Part shown: positions 15,404-23,077 of the stretch, piece after piece
Layout: each line of letters begins with the position of its first letter
How positions within the stretch are numbered: the first letter of the stretch is position 1
Source of the DNA: an uncultured Sphingomonas sp.
GTDB lineage: Bacteria; Pseudomonadota; Alphaproteobacteria; Sphingomonadales; Sphingomonadaceae
Direction of reading: 5' to 3'
NCBI GenBank assembly: GCA_913777325.1
Contig: CAJYSA010000040.1
Location: forward strand, 1 to 33,370
Length of the DNA stretch: 33,370 bases
Position numbers and translations under genes: made by a program
The notes under the pieces: generated by a model
The model's input: only the letters and a program-made list of their open reading frames with translations
Told to the model about the DNA's origin: nothing
The model's database searches: none

Positions 15404-16251
15404 GCGCCGCCGCCCAGCCGATGGCGACCAGGCGCGAGTTCGACTTCGCGCCCGCCGATCACCAGGCGATCGCCCGCATCGTCTACGACGCGCTCGGCAT
15501 CCTGCTGCCCGACGGCAAGGCGCAGTTGGTCTACGGCCGGGTCGCCCCGCGGGTGCGCGCGTGCGGCGTGAGCAGCGTCGCGGCGTATCTGAAGGTCGTG
15601 GAGCAGGACGAGGATGAGCGCGGGCGCATGCTGGACGCGCTCACCACCAATCACACCAGCTTCTTTCGCGAGGCGCACCACTTCGAGGATTTCGTCGAGC
15701 GGATGTGGCCCACGCTGTCGCAGCGGCTGGCCTCGGGCGGGCGCGTGCGGCTGTGGTCGGCGGCCTGCTCCAGCGGCGAGGAACCCTATACCTGGCTGAT
15801 GGCGGCGCTGGGTTCCGACAAGGGCGCGGCACAGCGGCTGCTCAAGGGCGACTTCCGCCTGCTGGCGACGGACGTCTCGCCCAGCGTGCTGGAGACCGCG
15901 CGCGCCGGGCGCTACGCGGCGGACACGCTGCGCACCGTCCCCGCGAAGCTCCGCGCGACCTGGGTCGACAGCCGGCTGACGGTCGATCCGCTGCTGCGCG
16001 ACGCCATTTCCTTCCGCCCGCTCAACCTGTTGGGCGCCTGGCCGATGAAGGGACGTTTCGACGCGATCTGCTGCCGGAACGTCATGATCTATTTCGACGA
16101 ACCAACGAAGGCCAAGCTGCAGTCGCGGCTGGCCGATCATCTGGAGACCGGGGGGATGCTGTACATCGGACATTCGGAGCGGCTGTCGCCCGATGTGGCG
16201 AAGCGCTTCGACTGCGTGGGGCGCACCGCGTATCTGAAGGTGCGCGCATGA
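15400..16251 (+). CDS. cheR: Chemotaxis protein methyltransferase CheR
   Basis: 283 residues from the GTG at 15400, which overlaps the cheA stop as GTGA. An in-frame ATG at 15421 also exists, but neither has a clear ribosome site, and coupling to cheA favours GTG. CheR methylates receptor glutamates using S-adenosylmethionine. Motifs are the target-proximal TTNHTSFFREAHHFE (about residues 83-97), the SAM loop LWSAACSSGEEPYT, CCRNVMIYFDEPTK and the C-terminal GGMLYIGHSERLS. Full-length for the family. The receptor gene nearby ends in a W-x-x-F tail of the kind CheR's beta-subdomain can dock on. The stop overlaps the cheB start as ATGA. Confidence 0.96.
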   Translation: MSAAAQPMATRREFDFAPADHQAIARIVYDALGILLPDGKAQLVYGRVAPRVRACGVSSVAAYLKVVEQDEDERGRMLDALTTNHTSFFREAHHFEDFVERMWPTLSQRLASGGRVRLWSAACSSGEEPYTWLMAALGSDKGAAQRLLKGDFRLLATDVSPSVLETARAGRYAADTLRTVPAKLRATWVDSRLTVDPLLRDAISFRPLNLLGAWPMKGRFDAICCRNVMIYFDEPTKAKLQSRLADHLETGGMLYIGHSERLSPDVAKRFDCVGRTAYLKVRA

Positions 16252-17273
16252 GCGTCCGTACCCTCGTCGTCGACGATTCGCTGACCATGCAGGCGCTGAT
16301 CCAGCGCACCCTCGCCAGCGATCCGCACATCCACGTGGTCGGCACCGCGTCCAGCGCGGAGGAGGCACGCGCGCGGATCAAGGAGCTCGATCCCGACGTC
16401 GTCACGCTCGATATCGAGATGCCGGGAATGAACGGGCTCGACTTCCTCGAACGGTTGATGCGGCTGCGTCCGACGCCGGTGGTCATGCTCTCGACGCTCA
16501 CGTCCGAAGGAGCCGACGCCAGCATCGCCGCATTGGAACTGGGCGCGTTCGAATGCTTCGATAAGCTGGCACTTCGGCGTCCGGACGAGGCTATTCGGCT
16601 GCCTGCGCTGGTACGGGCCGCATCCGGATCGCGCGGACGCAGCGTCGCGGCGGCACCGCGCGCGCCCGAACCGGCACCCCAGGCGGACTATACGCCGCGC
16701 GACCAGTCGATGATCGCGGTCGGCGCATCGACCGGCGGGGTCGAGGCCTTGATCGAGCTTTTGTCGGGCTTTCCCGCGACTTGCCCGCCTACGGTGATCG
16801 TGCAGCACATGCCGCCCAGCTTCACCGCCAGCTTCGCCGCGCGGCTCGACCGCCTGTGCAAGCCCAGCGTCGAGGAAGCCCGCGCCGGCGCCGTCCTCCG
16901 CCCCGGCAAGGTCTATCTCGCCCCCGGCGGCGATCAGCATCTCGAGATCGCCGGCCCCGCGAACCGCCGCTATTGCCGCCTGCTCGCCGGACCGAAGGCA
17001 AGCGGCCATCAGCCGTCGGTCGACGTGCTTTTCCAATCAGTTGCGCGGGTCGCCGGCGCCGATGCGGTGGGTGCGATCCTCACCGGCATGGGCGCCGACG
17101 GTGCCGAGGGCATGCTCGCGATGCGCCAGGCCGGCTCGGTCACGATCGGCCAGGACGAGGCGTCCAGCGTCGTCTACGGCATGCCCGCGGTCGCGCATCG
17201 CATCGGCGCGGTGGTCCAGCAGATGCCGCTCCGCCGCATCGCCGCCCGCCTGTTGCAGGAGTGTCGCGCATGA
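16248..17273 (+). CDS. cheB: Chemotaxis response regulator protein-glutamate methylesterase CheB
   Basis: 341 residues from the ATG at 16248, overlapping the cheR stop. The receiver domain (1 to about 120) has VVDDS near the start, phospho-acceptor Asp55 in TLDIEMPGMNG and a conserved lysine in CFDKLA. An Ala/Pro linker leads to the methylesterase domain from about 155. All catalytic elements are intact: Ser161 in VGASTGGVEAL, the histidine in VQHMPPSF and the aspartate in GMGADGAEGM. It removes methyl groups from receptors and can deamidate glutamines, activated by CheA phosphorylation. This intact copy contrasts with the second CheB-like protein at 18769. The stop overlaps the cheD start by 4 bases. 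Confidence 0.96.
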   Translation: MSVRTLVVDDSLTMQALIQRTLASDPHIHVVGTASSAEEARARIKELDPDVVTLDIEMPGMNGLDFLERLMRLRPTPVVMLSTLTSEGADASIAALELGAFECFDKLALRRPDEAIRLPALVRAASGSRGRSVAAAPRAPEPAPQADYTPRDQSMIAVGASTGGVEALIELLSGFPATCPPTVIVQHMPPSFTASFAARLDRLCKPSVEEARAGAVLRPGKVYLAPGGDQHLEIAGPANRRYCRLLAGPKASGHQPSVDVLFQSVARVAGADAVGAILTGMGADGAEGMLAMRQAGSVTIGQDEASSVVYGMPAVAHRIGAVVQQMPLRRIAARLLQECRA

Positions 17274-17833
17274 CCGGCCTGGCACTCCGCGACGGCCTGC
17301 GCCGCCTCACGGTCGCGCAGGGCGAAACGCGCGTCAGCGACGAACCGGACGTGGTGCTGACCACCGTCCTGGGTAGCTGCATCGCGGCCTGTTTTTACGA
17401 TCCGGTCGCGAAGGTAGGAGGTATTAACCACTACCTGTTAGCGGAAGGGGGACATGCCTCCGATCCCGCCTCGATGCAGCGCTACGGCGTCTATGCGATG
17501 GAAGTGCTCATCAACGCCATGCTGGCGATGGGTGCGGCGCGGTCGCGGCTCAAGGCGCGTATCTTCGGCGGCGCGACGATGCGCACCGGCTTTCGCGACA
17601 TCGGCGGCGACAATATCGCCTTCGCCCGCCGCTTCCTGCGTGACGAGCGCATCGCACTGGTCGGCGAGGACGTCGGCGGCAATGGCGCGCGCCGGGTCGA
17701 ATTCCGCCCGGCGCTGGGCCTCGCGCGGTGTCGCGTCGTGACCGACCAGTCGATCCCGGCGCCGGTCGTCCGCACCCGCCCCGTCGCACCGCCACCGCCG
17801 CCCGCGTCGCTTGGCGACGTCGAGTTCTTCTGA
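17270..17833 (+). CDS. cheD: Chemoreceptor glutamine deamidase CheD
   Basis: 187 residues from the ATG at 17270 (AGGAG at 17257-17261, 8 bases before). CheD deamidates receptor glutamines and in some bacteria helps a CheY-P phosphatase. The Cys-His-Thr triad is visible: Cys37 in LGSCIAACFYDP, His54 in GGINHYLL and Thr103 in IFGGATM. After the enzymatic domain a Pro-rich stretch (PPPPPASLGDVEFF) ends the protein in two phenylalanines, longer than the minimal fold requires. It lies between cheB and cheY, with a 46-base gap before cheY, where the operon's tight overlaps stop for the first time. Confidence 0.94.
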   Translation: MTGLALRDGLRRLTVAQGETRVSDEPDVVLTTVLGSCIAACFYDPVAKVGGINHYLLAEGGHASDPASMQRYGVYAMEVLINAMLAMGAARSRLKARIFGGATMRTGFRDIGGDNIAFARRFLRDERIALVGEDVGGNGARRVEFRPALGLARCRVVTDQSIPAPVVRTRPVAPPPPPASLGDVEFF

Positions 17834-17879
17834 CCCGCCGCCCCCTCATGACCCGCAATCTTCCCAGGAGCCAGTACCC

Positions 17880-18254
17880 GTGACCAAGACGATCATGACC
17901 GTGGATGACTCGCCCAGCATGCGAATGCTGCTGCGCGCCGCGCTGACCGACCTCGGCTATCACGTCGTCGAGGCCGAGGACGGCGTTCACGCGCTGGAGA
18001 CGCTCGCCAGCTTCGATGAAGAGGATGAGCCGGATCTGCTCATCACCGACATCAACATGCCGCGCATGGACGGTTTCGGGCTGATCGAGAACGTCCGTGC
18101 CGACGGCCGCCGCACGCTGCCGATCCTGGTCCTGACGACCGAAAGCTCCGACGAGAAGAAGCAGCGCGCGCGCCAGGCCGGCGCCACCGGCTGGATCGTC
18201 AAGCCCTTCCACCCCGAAAAGCTCGCCGCCGCGATCCGGCGCGTGCTGCATTGA
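17880..18254 (+). CDS. cheY: Chemotaxis response regulator CheY
   Basis: 124 residues from the GTG at 17880, chosen because AGGAG at 17866-17870 precedes it and it yields a standard receiver (MTKTIMTVDDSPSMRMLL). Earlier in-frame codons would add a proline-rich stub and overlap cheD. The acid pocket is VDDS (residues 8-11), phospho-acceptor is Asp57 in LLITDINMPRMDG, the switch residue is in VLTTESSDEKK, and the lysine is in IVKPFHPEKL. It is a single domain with no output module, as expected for the diffusible messenger from CheA to the motor or another target. No flagellar genes are in the window, so the target cannot be stated. Confidence 0.95.
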   Translation: MTKTIMTVDDSPSMRMLLRAALTDLGYHVVEAEDGVHALETLASFDEEDEPDLLITDINMPRMDGFGLIENVRADGRRTLPILVLTTESSDEKKQRARQAGATGWIVKPFHPEKLAAAIRRVLH

Positions 18255-18274
18255 TGCTACAAGGAGGCTACGCC

Positions 18275-18715
18275 ATGTCCCGTCAGCTCATCACCTTCCA
18301 GCTCGGCGACCAGTACCTGGGCGTCGACATCATGGCGATCCGCGAGATTCGCGCCTGGTCGCCCGCCACCCCGCTGCCCAACGTGCCCAGCCACGTGCGG
18401 GGCGTCGTGAACCTGCGCGGCGTCGTGCTGCCGGTGCTCGATCTGCGCCACCGCCTGGGCTGGGGCATGACCGACCCGACCGCGCGCCACGTCATCATCG
18501 TCGTGCGGATTGGCGAGCAGTTGCAGGGCATTATCGTCGATGCGGTCAACGACATCGTCACCGTGCAGACCGAGGACATGCAGCCGCTGCCCGACATGGG
18601 TGACAGCGCGGCCCAGCAGTTCCTGGATGGGCTGGCGACGATCGACCAGCGGCTGATCCTGGTGCTGGCGCTGGAGCGACTGGTCGAGCGCGCAGCGATG
18701 GCGGACGCCGCCTGA
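18275..18715 (+). CDS. cheW: Chemotaxis coupling protein CheW
   Basis: 146 residues from the ATG at 18275, preceded by AAGGAGG at 18261-18267, the strongest ribosome site in the operon. A longer reading from 18251 would run through that site and overlap cheY. CheW bridges receptors and the P5 domain of CheA. Typical blocks are LITFQLGDQYLGVDIMAIRE at the N-terminus, VRGVVNLRGVVLPVLDLR in the middle and LPDMGDSAAQQFLDGLATI late in the chain. Full-length single domain. A 53-base gap follows before the second CheB-like gene. Confidence 0.96.
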   Translation: MSRQLITFQLGDQYLGVDIMAIREIRAWSPATPLPNVPSHVRGVVNLRGVVLPVLDLRHRLGWGMTDPTARHVIIVVRIGEQLQGIIVDAVNDIVTVQTEDMQPLPDMGDSAAQQFLDGLATIDQRLILVLALERLVERAAMADAA

Positions 18716-18768
18716 GGGCAAATCGCCCTGAATACGAATAGTTAACGCGCGTAGGTTAGGACGGGATC

Positions 18769-19773
18769 ATGGCTGGAACGAAGGTATTGGTGGTCGACGA
18801 TTCGCTGACCATGCGCGCGCTGATCTCGGGTGCGCTGGAGCGGATCCCCGGTGTCGAGGTGGTCGGCATGGCCGACGGTGCGGCGGAGGCGCGCGGCCTG
18901 GTCGAATCGACCCGCCCCGACGTGATGACGCTGGACGTCGAGATGCCGGGGATGAGCGGCCTCGACTATCTGGCGGAGATCATGGACAGCCCCCGGCCGA
19001 TGCCGGTCATCATGTTCTCCACCCGGACGCAGGACGGTGCGGCGGAATCGATCGAGGCGCTGCGGCTCGGCGCGATCGATTGCTTCCCCAAACCCCGCGT
19101 CGCCGCCCCGGCCGAACTCGACGCGATCATCGCCAAGCTCGCCAAGCGATTGAAGGCCGCGAAGAAGGCCGACCTGAAGCCCAAGAGCGCACCCAAGGTG
19201 GCCAAGGCGCCGCCGATCGACTGGAACGGTCGCCTGCTGCTGGTCGGCGGCGATGCGTCGAACACGAAGTCGATCTTCGACCTGTTCACGGGTTTCCCCG
19301 CCAATTGCCCGCCGACCGTGGTCGTGCAGCATCTCGGCCCGGGCCTGGTCGAGAGCATGGTCGAAAAGCTCGCGGAACAATGCGCGCCCAAGGTGGTGGT
19401 GGCCGCCGATGGAATGAAGCCCGAGCAGGGCACGATCTATCTCGCCCCGCACGGCGACGCGCATCTGGTGATCGACAGCTGGCCGAACGGCACGTTGCGG
19501 CTGCTGCCCAAGGATCCCGTCGCGGGCGAGCGTCCCTCGATCTCGCTGCTGTTCGCCTCGGCGGCGAAGGCGGCGGCGGGCAATGCGGTCGGCGTGCTGT
19601 TGCTGGACGGAAACGAGGACGGTGCGGGCGGCTTGCGCGCGCTCAACGCGGCGGGCGGCTACGCCTTCGCGCCCGCGGAGAGCGGCGGCTACACGCTGAC
19701 GCGTGGCATGGTGTCGCAGCCGGTTGCCGGTGACGCCCTGATCGCCGGCGTCATGAAGATGTGCTCGAAATGA
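18769..19773 (+). CDS. CheB-like receiver plus degenerate methylesterase domain
   Basis: 334 residues. The receiver (1 to about 120) is intact, with VVDDS, Asp56 in TLDVEMPGMSG and CFPKP. A Lys/Ala/Pro-rich linker (about 124-148) leads to a CheB_methylest-like domain. There the catalytic G-x-S-T-G-G loop is replaced: the sequence reads LLVGGDASNTKSIF, so the serine position is occupied by Asp162, unless a shift makes Ser164 serve, and the double glycine is lost. The other two triad residues remain, His188 in VVVQHLGPG and Asp284 in GNEDGAGG. The PPSF-type segment after the histidine is also changed. The protein is therefore probably not a working methylesterase. It may be a phosphorylation-controlled competitor or scaffold, which is inference. 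The stop overlaps the next gene as ATGA. Confidence 0.88.
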   Translation: MAGTKVLVVDDSLTMRALISGALERIPGVEVVGMADGAAEARGLVESTRPDVMTLDVEMPGMSGLDYLAEIMDSPRPMPVIMFSTRTQDGAAESIEALRLGAIDCFPKPRVAAPAELDAIIAKLAKRLKAAKKADLKPKSAPKVAKAPPIDWNGRLLLVGGDASNTKSIFDLFTGFPANCPPTVVVQHLGPGLVESMVEKLAEQCAPKVVVAADGMKPEQGTIYLAPHGDAHLVIDSWPNGTLRLLPKDPVAGERPSISLLFASAAKAAAGNAVGVLLLDGNEDGAGGLRALNAAGGYAFAPAESGGYTLTRGMVSQPVAGDALIAGVMKMCSK

Positions 19774-20084
19774 GCGCGCTGGCGGGGCCGATCGTGGCGA
19801 CGGGCAGCGTTCCGCGCCCGCTGGCACAGGCGCTCGCCGCCGAGCTGGTGCTCGCGTCGGGCATGCTGGCCGACCTGGCCTATGATCTGGGCAGCGATGG
19901 CGACACGCTGCGCCGTCATATGTCCAGCCTGCAACTGATCGACCGGATCACCCAGATGCAGCTCGCCATCGCCGACCTGCTGCGCGACTCCAAGGGCGAG
20001 GACGATATCGCGCAGGTGACGTTGCAGGATATGGCCGATCGGCTGCGCGCCTTCGTCGCCGGGGGAGACGGCGCGGCACAGTGA
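19770..20084 (+). CDS. Small helical protein with CheZ/CheT-like D-x-x-x-Q motif
   Basis: 104 residues from the ATG at 19770, overlapping the preceding stop by 4 bases. No recognised domain, signal or membrane segment. It reads as a helical hairpin: one helix at about 17-40 and a second at about 45-73, containing SLQLIDRITQMQLAI. Asp58 and Gln62 form D-x-x-x-Q, the motif by which CheZ removes phosphate from CheY (D-L-T-G-Q in E. coli), set in the same amphipathic-helix context. A small CheZ-related protein, CheT, ends the che operon of Sinorhizobium meliloti, a similar position. I infer a CheY-P phosphatase or a relative that binds CheR; a chance motif in an unrelated helical protein is possible. 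A hairpin follows the stop. Confidence 0.82.
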   Translation: MSALAGPIVATGSVPRPLAQALAAELVLASGMLADLAYDLGSDGDTLRRHMSSLQLIDRITQMQLAIADLLRDSKGEDDIAQVTLQDMADRLRAFVAGGDGAAQ

Positions 20085-20119
20085 TAGCCGCTCCGCTTCC
20101 CGCGTGATCCCGGGAACCC

Positions 20120-20154
20120 GCGTCAGGGGGCGGACCGTCGCCGCCACCTGACGC
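20120..20154. terminator. Hairpin between convergent che operon and TonB receptor gene
   Basis: Arms 20120-20133 and 20141-20154 pair over 14 bases with one mismatch around a 7-base loop (core GCGTCAGG/CCTGACGC). It fills the 76-base convergent gap. It lacks a T-tract, so termination in both directions is inferred from position and stem strength. Confidence 0.5.
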
Positions 20155-20160
20155 CCGCCC

Positions 20161-22284
20161 TCAGTAGCGCACGCTGATCGTGCCCAGGATAGCGCGCGGC
20201 GCGCCATAATAGCCGCCGTCGAAGGTCAGCGCGGTGAGATACTTCGCATTGGTCACGTTGCGCAGGTTCGCCGATACCGCCACGTTCGACGTCAGCTCGT
20301 ACCGCGCCATCAGATCGACCAGTGCATAGCCGTCCTGCCGCACCGTGCGCGTCTGGGTCTCGATCTTGCTCTGGTACTGCGCCGAGGCACCCAGCTTCAG
20401 CGCCGGCAGCGCGGGCGGTGCGTAGACGATGTTGAGCCGCCCGGTGTTGCGCGGCACGAACAGCCGCGCCGGATCGCCGTTCTGATCCTCGACGCGCATC
20501 AGCGTGTAGCCTCCGGTGACCTGCACACCGTCGGCCAGACGTCCGCCGATTTCCAATTCGATCCCCTCCGAGCGCGCATCAACTCCGCGCGACACGAACC
20601 GTCCGTTCACGAACCCGATGCTCTCCGCGGTATTGTCCTGGTGGACGCGGAACACCGCCGCGCTGGCGTTCAGCCGTCCGCCGAACCAGTCGCCCTTGAT
20701 CCCCGCCTCGATATTCTTGCCGCGTACGGGATCGAGGATCCGTCCGTCCTCTCCGATCGCGTCCTGCGGGTTGAAGATCGTCGTATAGCTCGCGTAGAGG
20801 CTCAGCGCCTCGCTCACATCATAGGTGGCACCCGCGAACGGCGAGAAGCGCTGGGTGTCGTAATTGGTGTCGACACCGTAGGAGAAGCCACGGCTTCGCG
20901 CATGGGTGACGTTGCCGCCCACCATCAGCTTCAGCGGATCGGTCAGGTTGAAGCGGATGAGCCCGTACACCGTCTCGCGCTTCGTCTGCGTGCTCTGGCT
21001 AGAAAGATAGGCGGTCGAGAAGTCGGTGGGGAAATCGACCTTCGGAAAGGTGCCGTTGAACAGATCGGGGAACGGGAGCAGCAGGTCGACCTTCGAAAGA
21101 TCGTAGCTCGACCCCTGACGATAGTCCTGTGCGCTCCGGTTCAACCCGATCATCGCCTCATGCGTGCGCCCGAAAAGCGACAGCGGACCGGTGACATAGG
21201 CTTCCAGCGTCAGGTTGCGGGTCTGTGCGCGAAATGCGCCTGGATAGCTCTTGATCCCCAGGAACTCGCCGGGATGTTCGGGATCGGGCGCGATCCCGTT
21301 CGGCGCACCGCGTACCGGGTTACCGTAGACGTAGAAAAGTTCATCCGCCTCGCTGGTCGCGCGGCGGATCCCACTGATCCGCGCGGTCCAGCCATTGTCG
21401 AAGCGGTGCGTCAGGTCGCCGAAAATCTGCCGGTCGATCACGTTCCAGCCCGCCCAATCGGGCGCGACATTGGTGGAGCGCGGCATCTCGATCCGCGTAC
21501 CGTCGGTGTAGGTCAGCGGCAGCGCGCCCCACATCGCGCCACGGCTTTGATGGTCTTGATGGCCATAGCCGCCGCTCAGCGTGGTCGACGGCCCCAGATC
21601 GGCCTCGACGATCCCATAGCCGGTCCAGCGCTTCAGCCCGTAGCGATCCAGATAGCTGTCGGCGTCCGAATAGACCCCCACCGCCCGCGCACGCACCGCC
21701 CCGTCGCGCGTCAACGGGACGCTGACATCGGCGTCGAGACGCAGGCTGTCGAATGAACCGTATTGGACGCTGGCGCGTGCCTGTGCGTTCCGCGTGGGGC
21801 GCTTGCGGATGAAGTTGATCACGGCGGACGGGTTGCCGGTTGGCGACAGCAGCCCGGGTGCGCCGCGCACTACTTCGATATGGTCATAGATCGCGGTGTC
21901 GATCGATCCGGTCTGGATGCCGAACGCAAACGGCACGCCAATGCCGTCGATCTGGAACGTCTGAATGTCGAAGCCGCGCGCCGAATAATAGACGCGATCG
22001 GTTTCGTTGGCCTGCACGTTGATGCCCGGCACCGTCGTCAGCAACTGGTTGACGTCGTTCAACTGGAAATCGTCGATCTGCTGACGCGTGACGATACTGA
22101 CCGACTGCGGCGTTTCGCGCAGCGTCAGCGGAATGCGGGTGGCAGTCGTCTGCCCACCGATCGTGTAATCGTCACTGCCTTCCGTGCGCTGCCCGGTGAC
22201 GACGATGTCACCCTGCTGCTCGGGTGTATCCGCCCCCTCCGGCACCCCGGACGCGGCGGCGATCAAGGCAATCAACGATATCAT
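20161..22284 (-). CDS. TonB-dependent siderophore-type outer-membrane receptor
   Basis: 707 residues from the ATG at 22284. GGGAG lies 7 bases upstream; a TTG six bases earlier sits almost on it and was rejected. A short hydrophobic start (MISLIALIAAASG) is the likely signal peptide, followed by a TonB-box-like DIVVTGQR. The plug domain has LRETPQSVSIVTRQQIDDF, VPGINV, YSARGFDIQTFQIDGIG and VVRGAPGLLSPTGNPSA, the pattern of ferric-siderophore receptors (FhuE/FpvA type). The barrel runs to the C-terminus, ending SVRY without the more usual terminal Phe or Trp; Tyr is also acceptable for barrel insertion. The ligand cannot be named. It stands alone, convergent with the che operon. It could in principle import glycans, but the plug sequence favours iron chelates. 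Confidence 0.93.
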   Translation of the reverse strand: MISLIALIAAASGVPEGADTPEQQGDIVVTGQRTEGSDDYTIGGQTTATRIPLTLRETPQSVSIVTRQQIDDFQLNDVNQLLTTVPGINVQANETDRVYYSARGFDIQTFQIDGIGVPFAFGIQTGSIDTAIYDHIEVVRGAPGLLSPTGNPSAVINFIRKRPTRNAQARASVQYGSFDSLRLDADVSVPLTRDGAVRARAVGVYSDADSYLDRYGLKRWTGYGIVEADLGPSTTLSGGYGHQDHQSRGAMWGALPLTYTDGTRIEMPRSTNVAPDWAGWNVIDRQIFGDLTHRFDNGWTARISGIRRATSEADELFYVYGNPVRGAPNGIAPDPEHPGEFLGIKSYPGAFRAQTRNLTLEAYVTGPLSLFGRTHEAMIGLNRSAQDYRQGSSYDLSKVDLLLPFPDLFNGTFPKVDFPTDFSTAYLSSQSTQTKRETVYGLIRFNLTDPLKLMVGGNVTHARSRGFSYGVDTNYDTQRFSPFAGATYDVSEALSLYASYTTIFNPQDAIGEDGRILDPVRGKNIEAGIKGDWFGGRLNASAAVFRVHQDNTAESIGFVNGRFVSRGVDARSEGIELEIGGRLADGVQVTGGYTLMRVEDQNGDPARLFVPRNTGRLNIVYAPPALPALKLGASAQYQSKIETQTRTVRQDGYALVDLMARYELTSNVAVSANLRNVTNAKYLTALTFDGGYYGAPRAILGTISVRY

Positions 22285-22329
22285 ATGCAAGCTCCCTTTG
22301 CGGGGCTGATATGATGCGTCGGTCGTTAT

Positions 22330-22350
22330 TGCAAGTCAGTATCGATTGCA
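22330..22350. promoter_or_regulatory. Possible iron-responsive operator upstream of TonB receptor
   Basis: TGCAA (22330-22334) and TTGCA (22346-22350) form an inverted repeat with 11 bases between, 46-66 bases before the receptor start, in an AT-richer stretch. TGCAA/TTGCA half-sites occur in alphaproteobacterial Fur-type boxes, but the spacing here differs from the compact form I know. Weak support. Confidence 0.25.
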
Positions 22351-22393
22351 TTGTCTTTGATGTGGTCGGCATGGTCTCGGAGCGGCTGACGCG

Positions 22394-22421
22394 AAAAGGG
22401 CGGCCCGTCGCCGGACCGCCC
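22394..22421 (-). terminator. Intrinsic terminator downstream of rplM-rpsI
   Basis: Read on the minus strand, GGGCGGTCC (22421-22413) pairs with GGGCCGCCC (22406-22398) across a 6-base loop, with one U-G pair, and is followed at once by TTTT (22397-22394). It lies about 110 bases after the rpsI stop. A second perfect 8-bp hairpin, at 22493-22520, stands closer to the stop but has no T-tract. Besides these hairpins and the upstream region of the TonB gene, the 244 bases 22285-22528 show nothing. Confidence 0.6.
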
Positions 22422-22528
22422 CCTGCATTATCGGCTGCTCGCCGCATCGACGGTGATCGGCGGTCAACCCGCCTCCACCATCCAAAGCGGCTTCTCCGGG
22501 CCGCCACGACGACCCGGAGATGCCGGTC

Positions 22529-23077
22529 TTAGCGCTTCGAGAACTGGAAGCTACGACGTGCCTTGGCACGACCGTACTTCTTACGCTCGACGACACGCGG
22601 ATCGCGCGTCAGGAAGCCCGCCGCCTTGACCGGTGCACGCAGCGCCGGCTCGTAGCGGGTGATCGCCTGGCTGATGCCGTGCTTCACCGCGCCGGCCTGA
22701 CCCGACAGACCGCCACCCTTGACGGTGCAGATCACGTCATACTGACCTTCGCGTTCGGTGATGCCGAACACCTGGTTGATGACGAGGCGCAGCGTCGGAC
22801 GCGCGAAATAGACTTCCTGGTCACGGCCGTTGATCGTGATCTTGCCCGAACCCGGCTTCAGCCAGACACGCGCGACGGCGTCCTTACGACGACCAGTCGC
22901 ATAGGCGCGGCCGTACTTGTCGAGTTCCTGCGCGCGCAGGGGAGCGCGCTGCACCGGCTCCTGCACGTCGCCGGCCAGATACGCCTCGGCGGTGGTGTCG
23001 GCCTGCTCGACCGCGGTCTCGCGCTGCTGCTGGAGAGCGGCGCCCAGATCGGAAAGCGACTGGCGGTTGTCGGACAT
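22529..23077 (-). CDS. rpsI: 30S ribosomal protein S9
   Basis: 182 residues. The conserved S9 body starts near residue 57 ([20 protein letters not shown]) and ends in the typical basic tail FQFSKR, which reaches the P-site tRNA. Before it is an extension of about 55 residues, acidic and Gln-rich, of the kind found in alphaproteobacterial S9. Other blocks are [28 protein letters not shown] and [12 protein letters not shown]. The ATG overlaps the rplM stop by one base (TAATG), with AAGGTGG shortly upstream, so the two are coupled as usual for this operon. Confidence 0.98.
   Translation of the reverse strand: MSDNRQSLSDLGAALQQQRETAVEQADTTAEAYLAGDVQEPVQRAPLRAQELDKYGRAYATGRRKDAVARVWLKPGSGKITINGRDQEVYFARPTLRLVINQVFGITEREGQYDVICTVKGGGLSGQAGAVKHGISQAITRYEPALRAPVKAAGFLTRDPRVVERKKYGRAKARRSFQFSKR

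Noticed and set aside
17811-17879. Earlier ATG for cheY giving a Ser/Pro-rich extension
   Set aside because: It overlaps cheD, and a GTG at 17880 with AGGAG upstream gives a standard 124-residue receiver.
18251-18274. Earlier TTG start for cheW
   Set aside because: The extension would run across the AAGGAGG ribosome site that serves the ATG at 18275.
20085-20160. Standard intrinsic terminator with T-tract after the che operon
   Set aside because: The hairpin is strong but no T-run follows on either strand, so it is listed only as a probable barrier.
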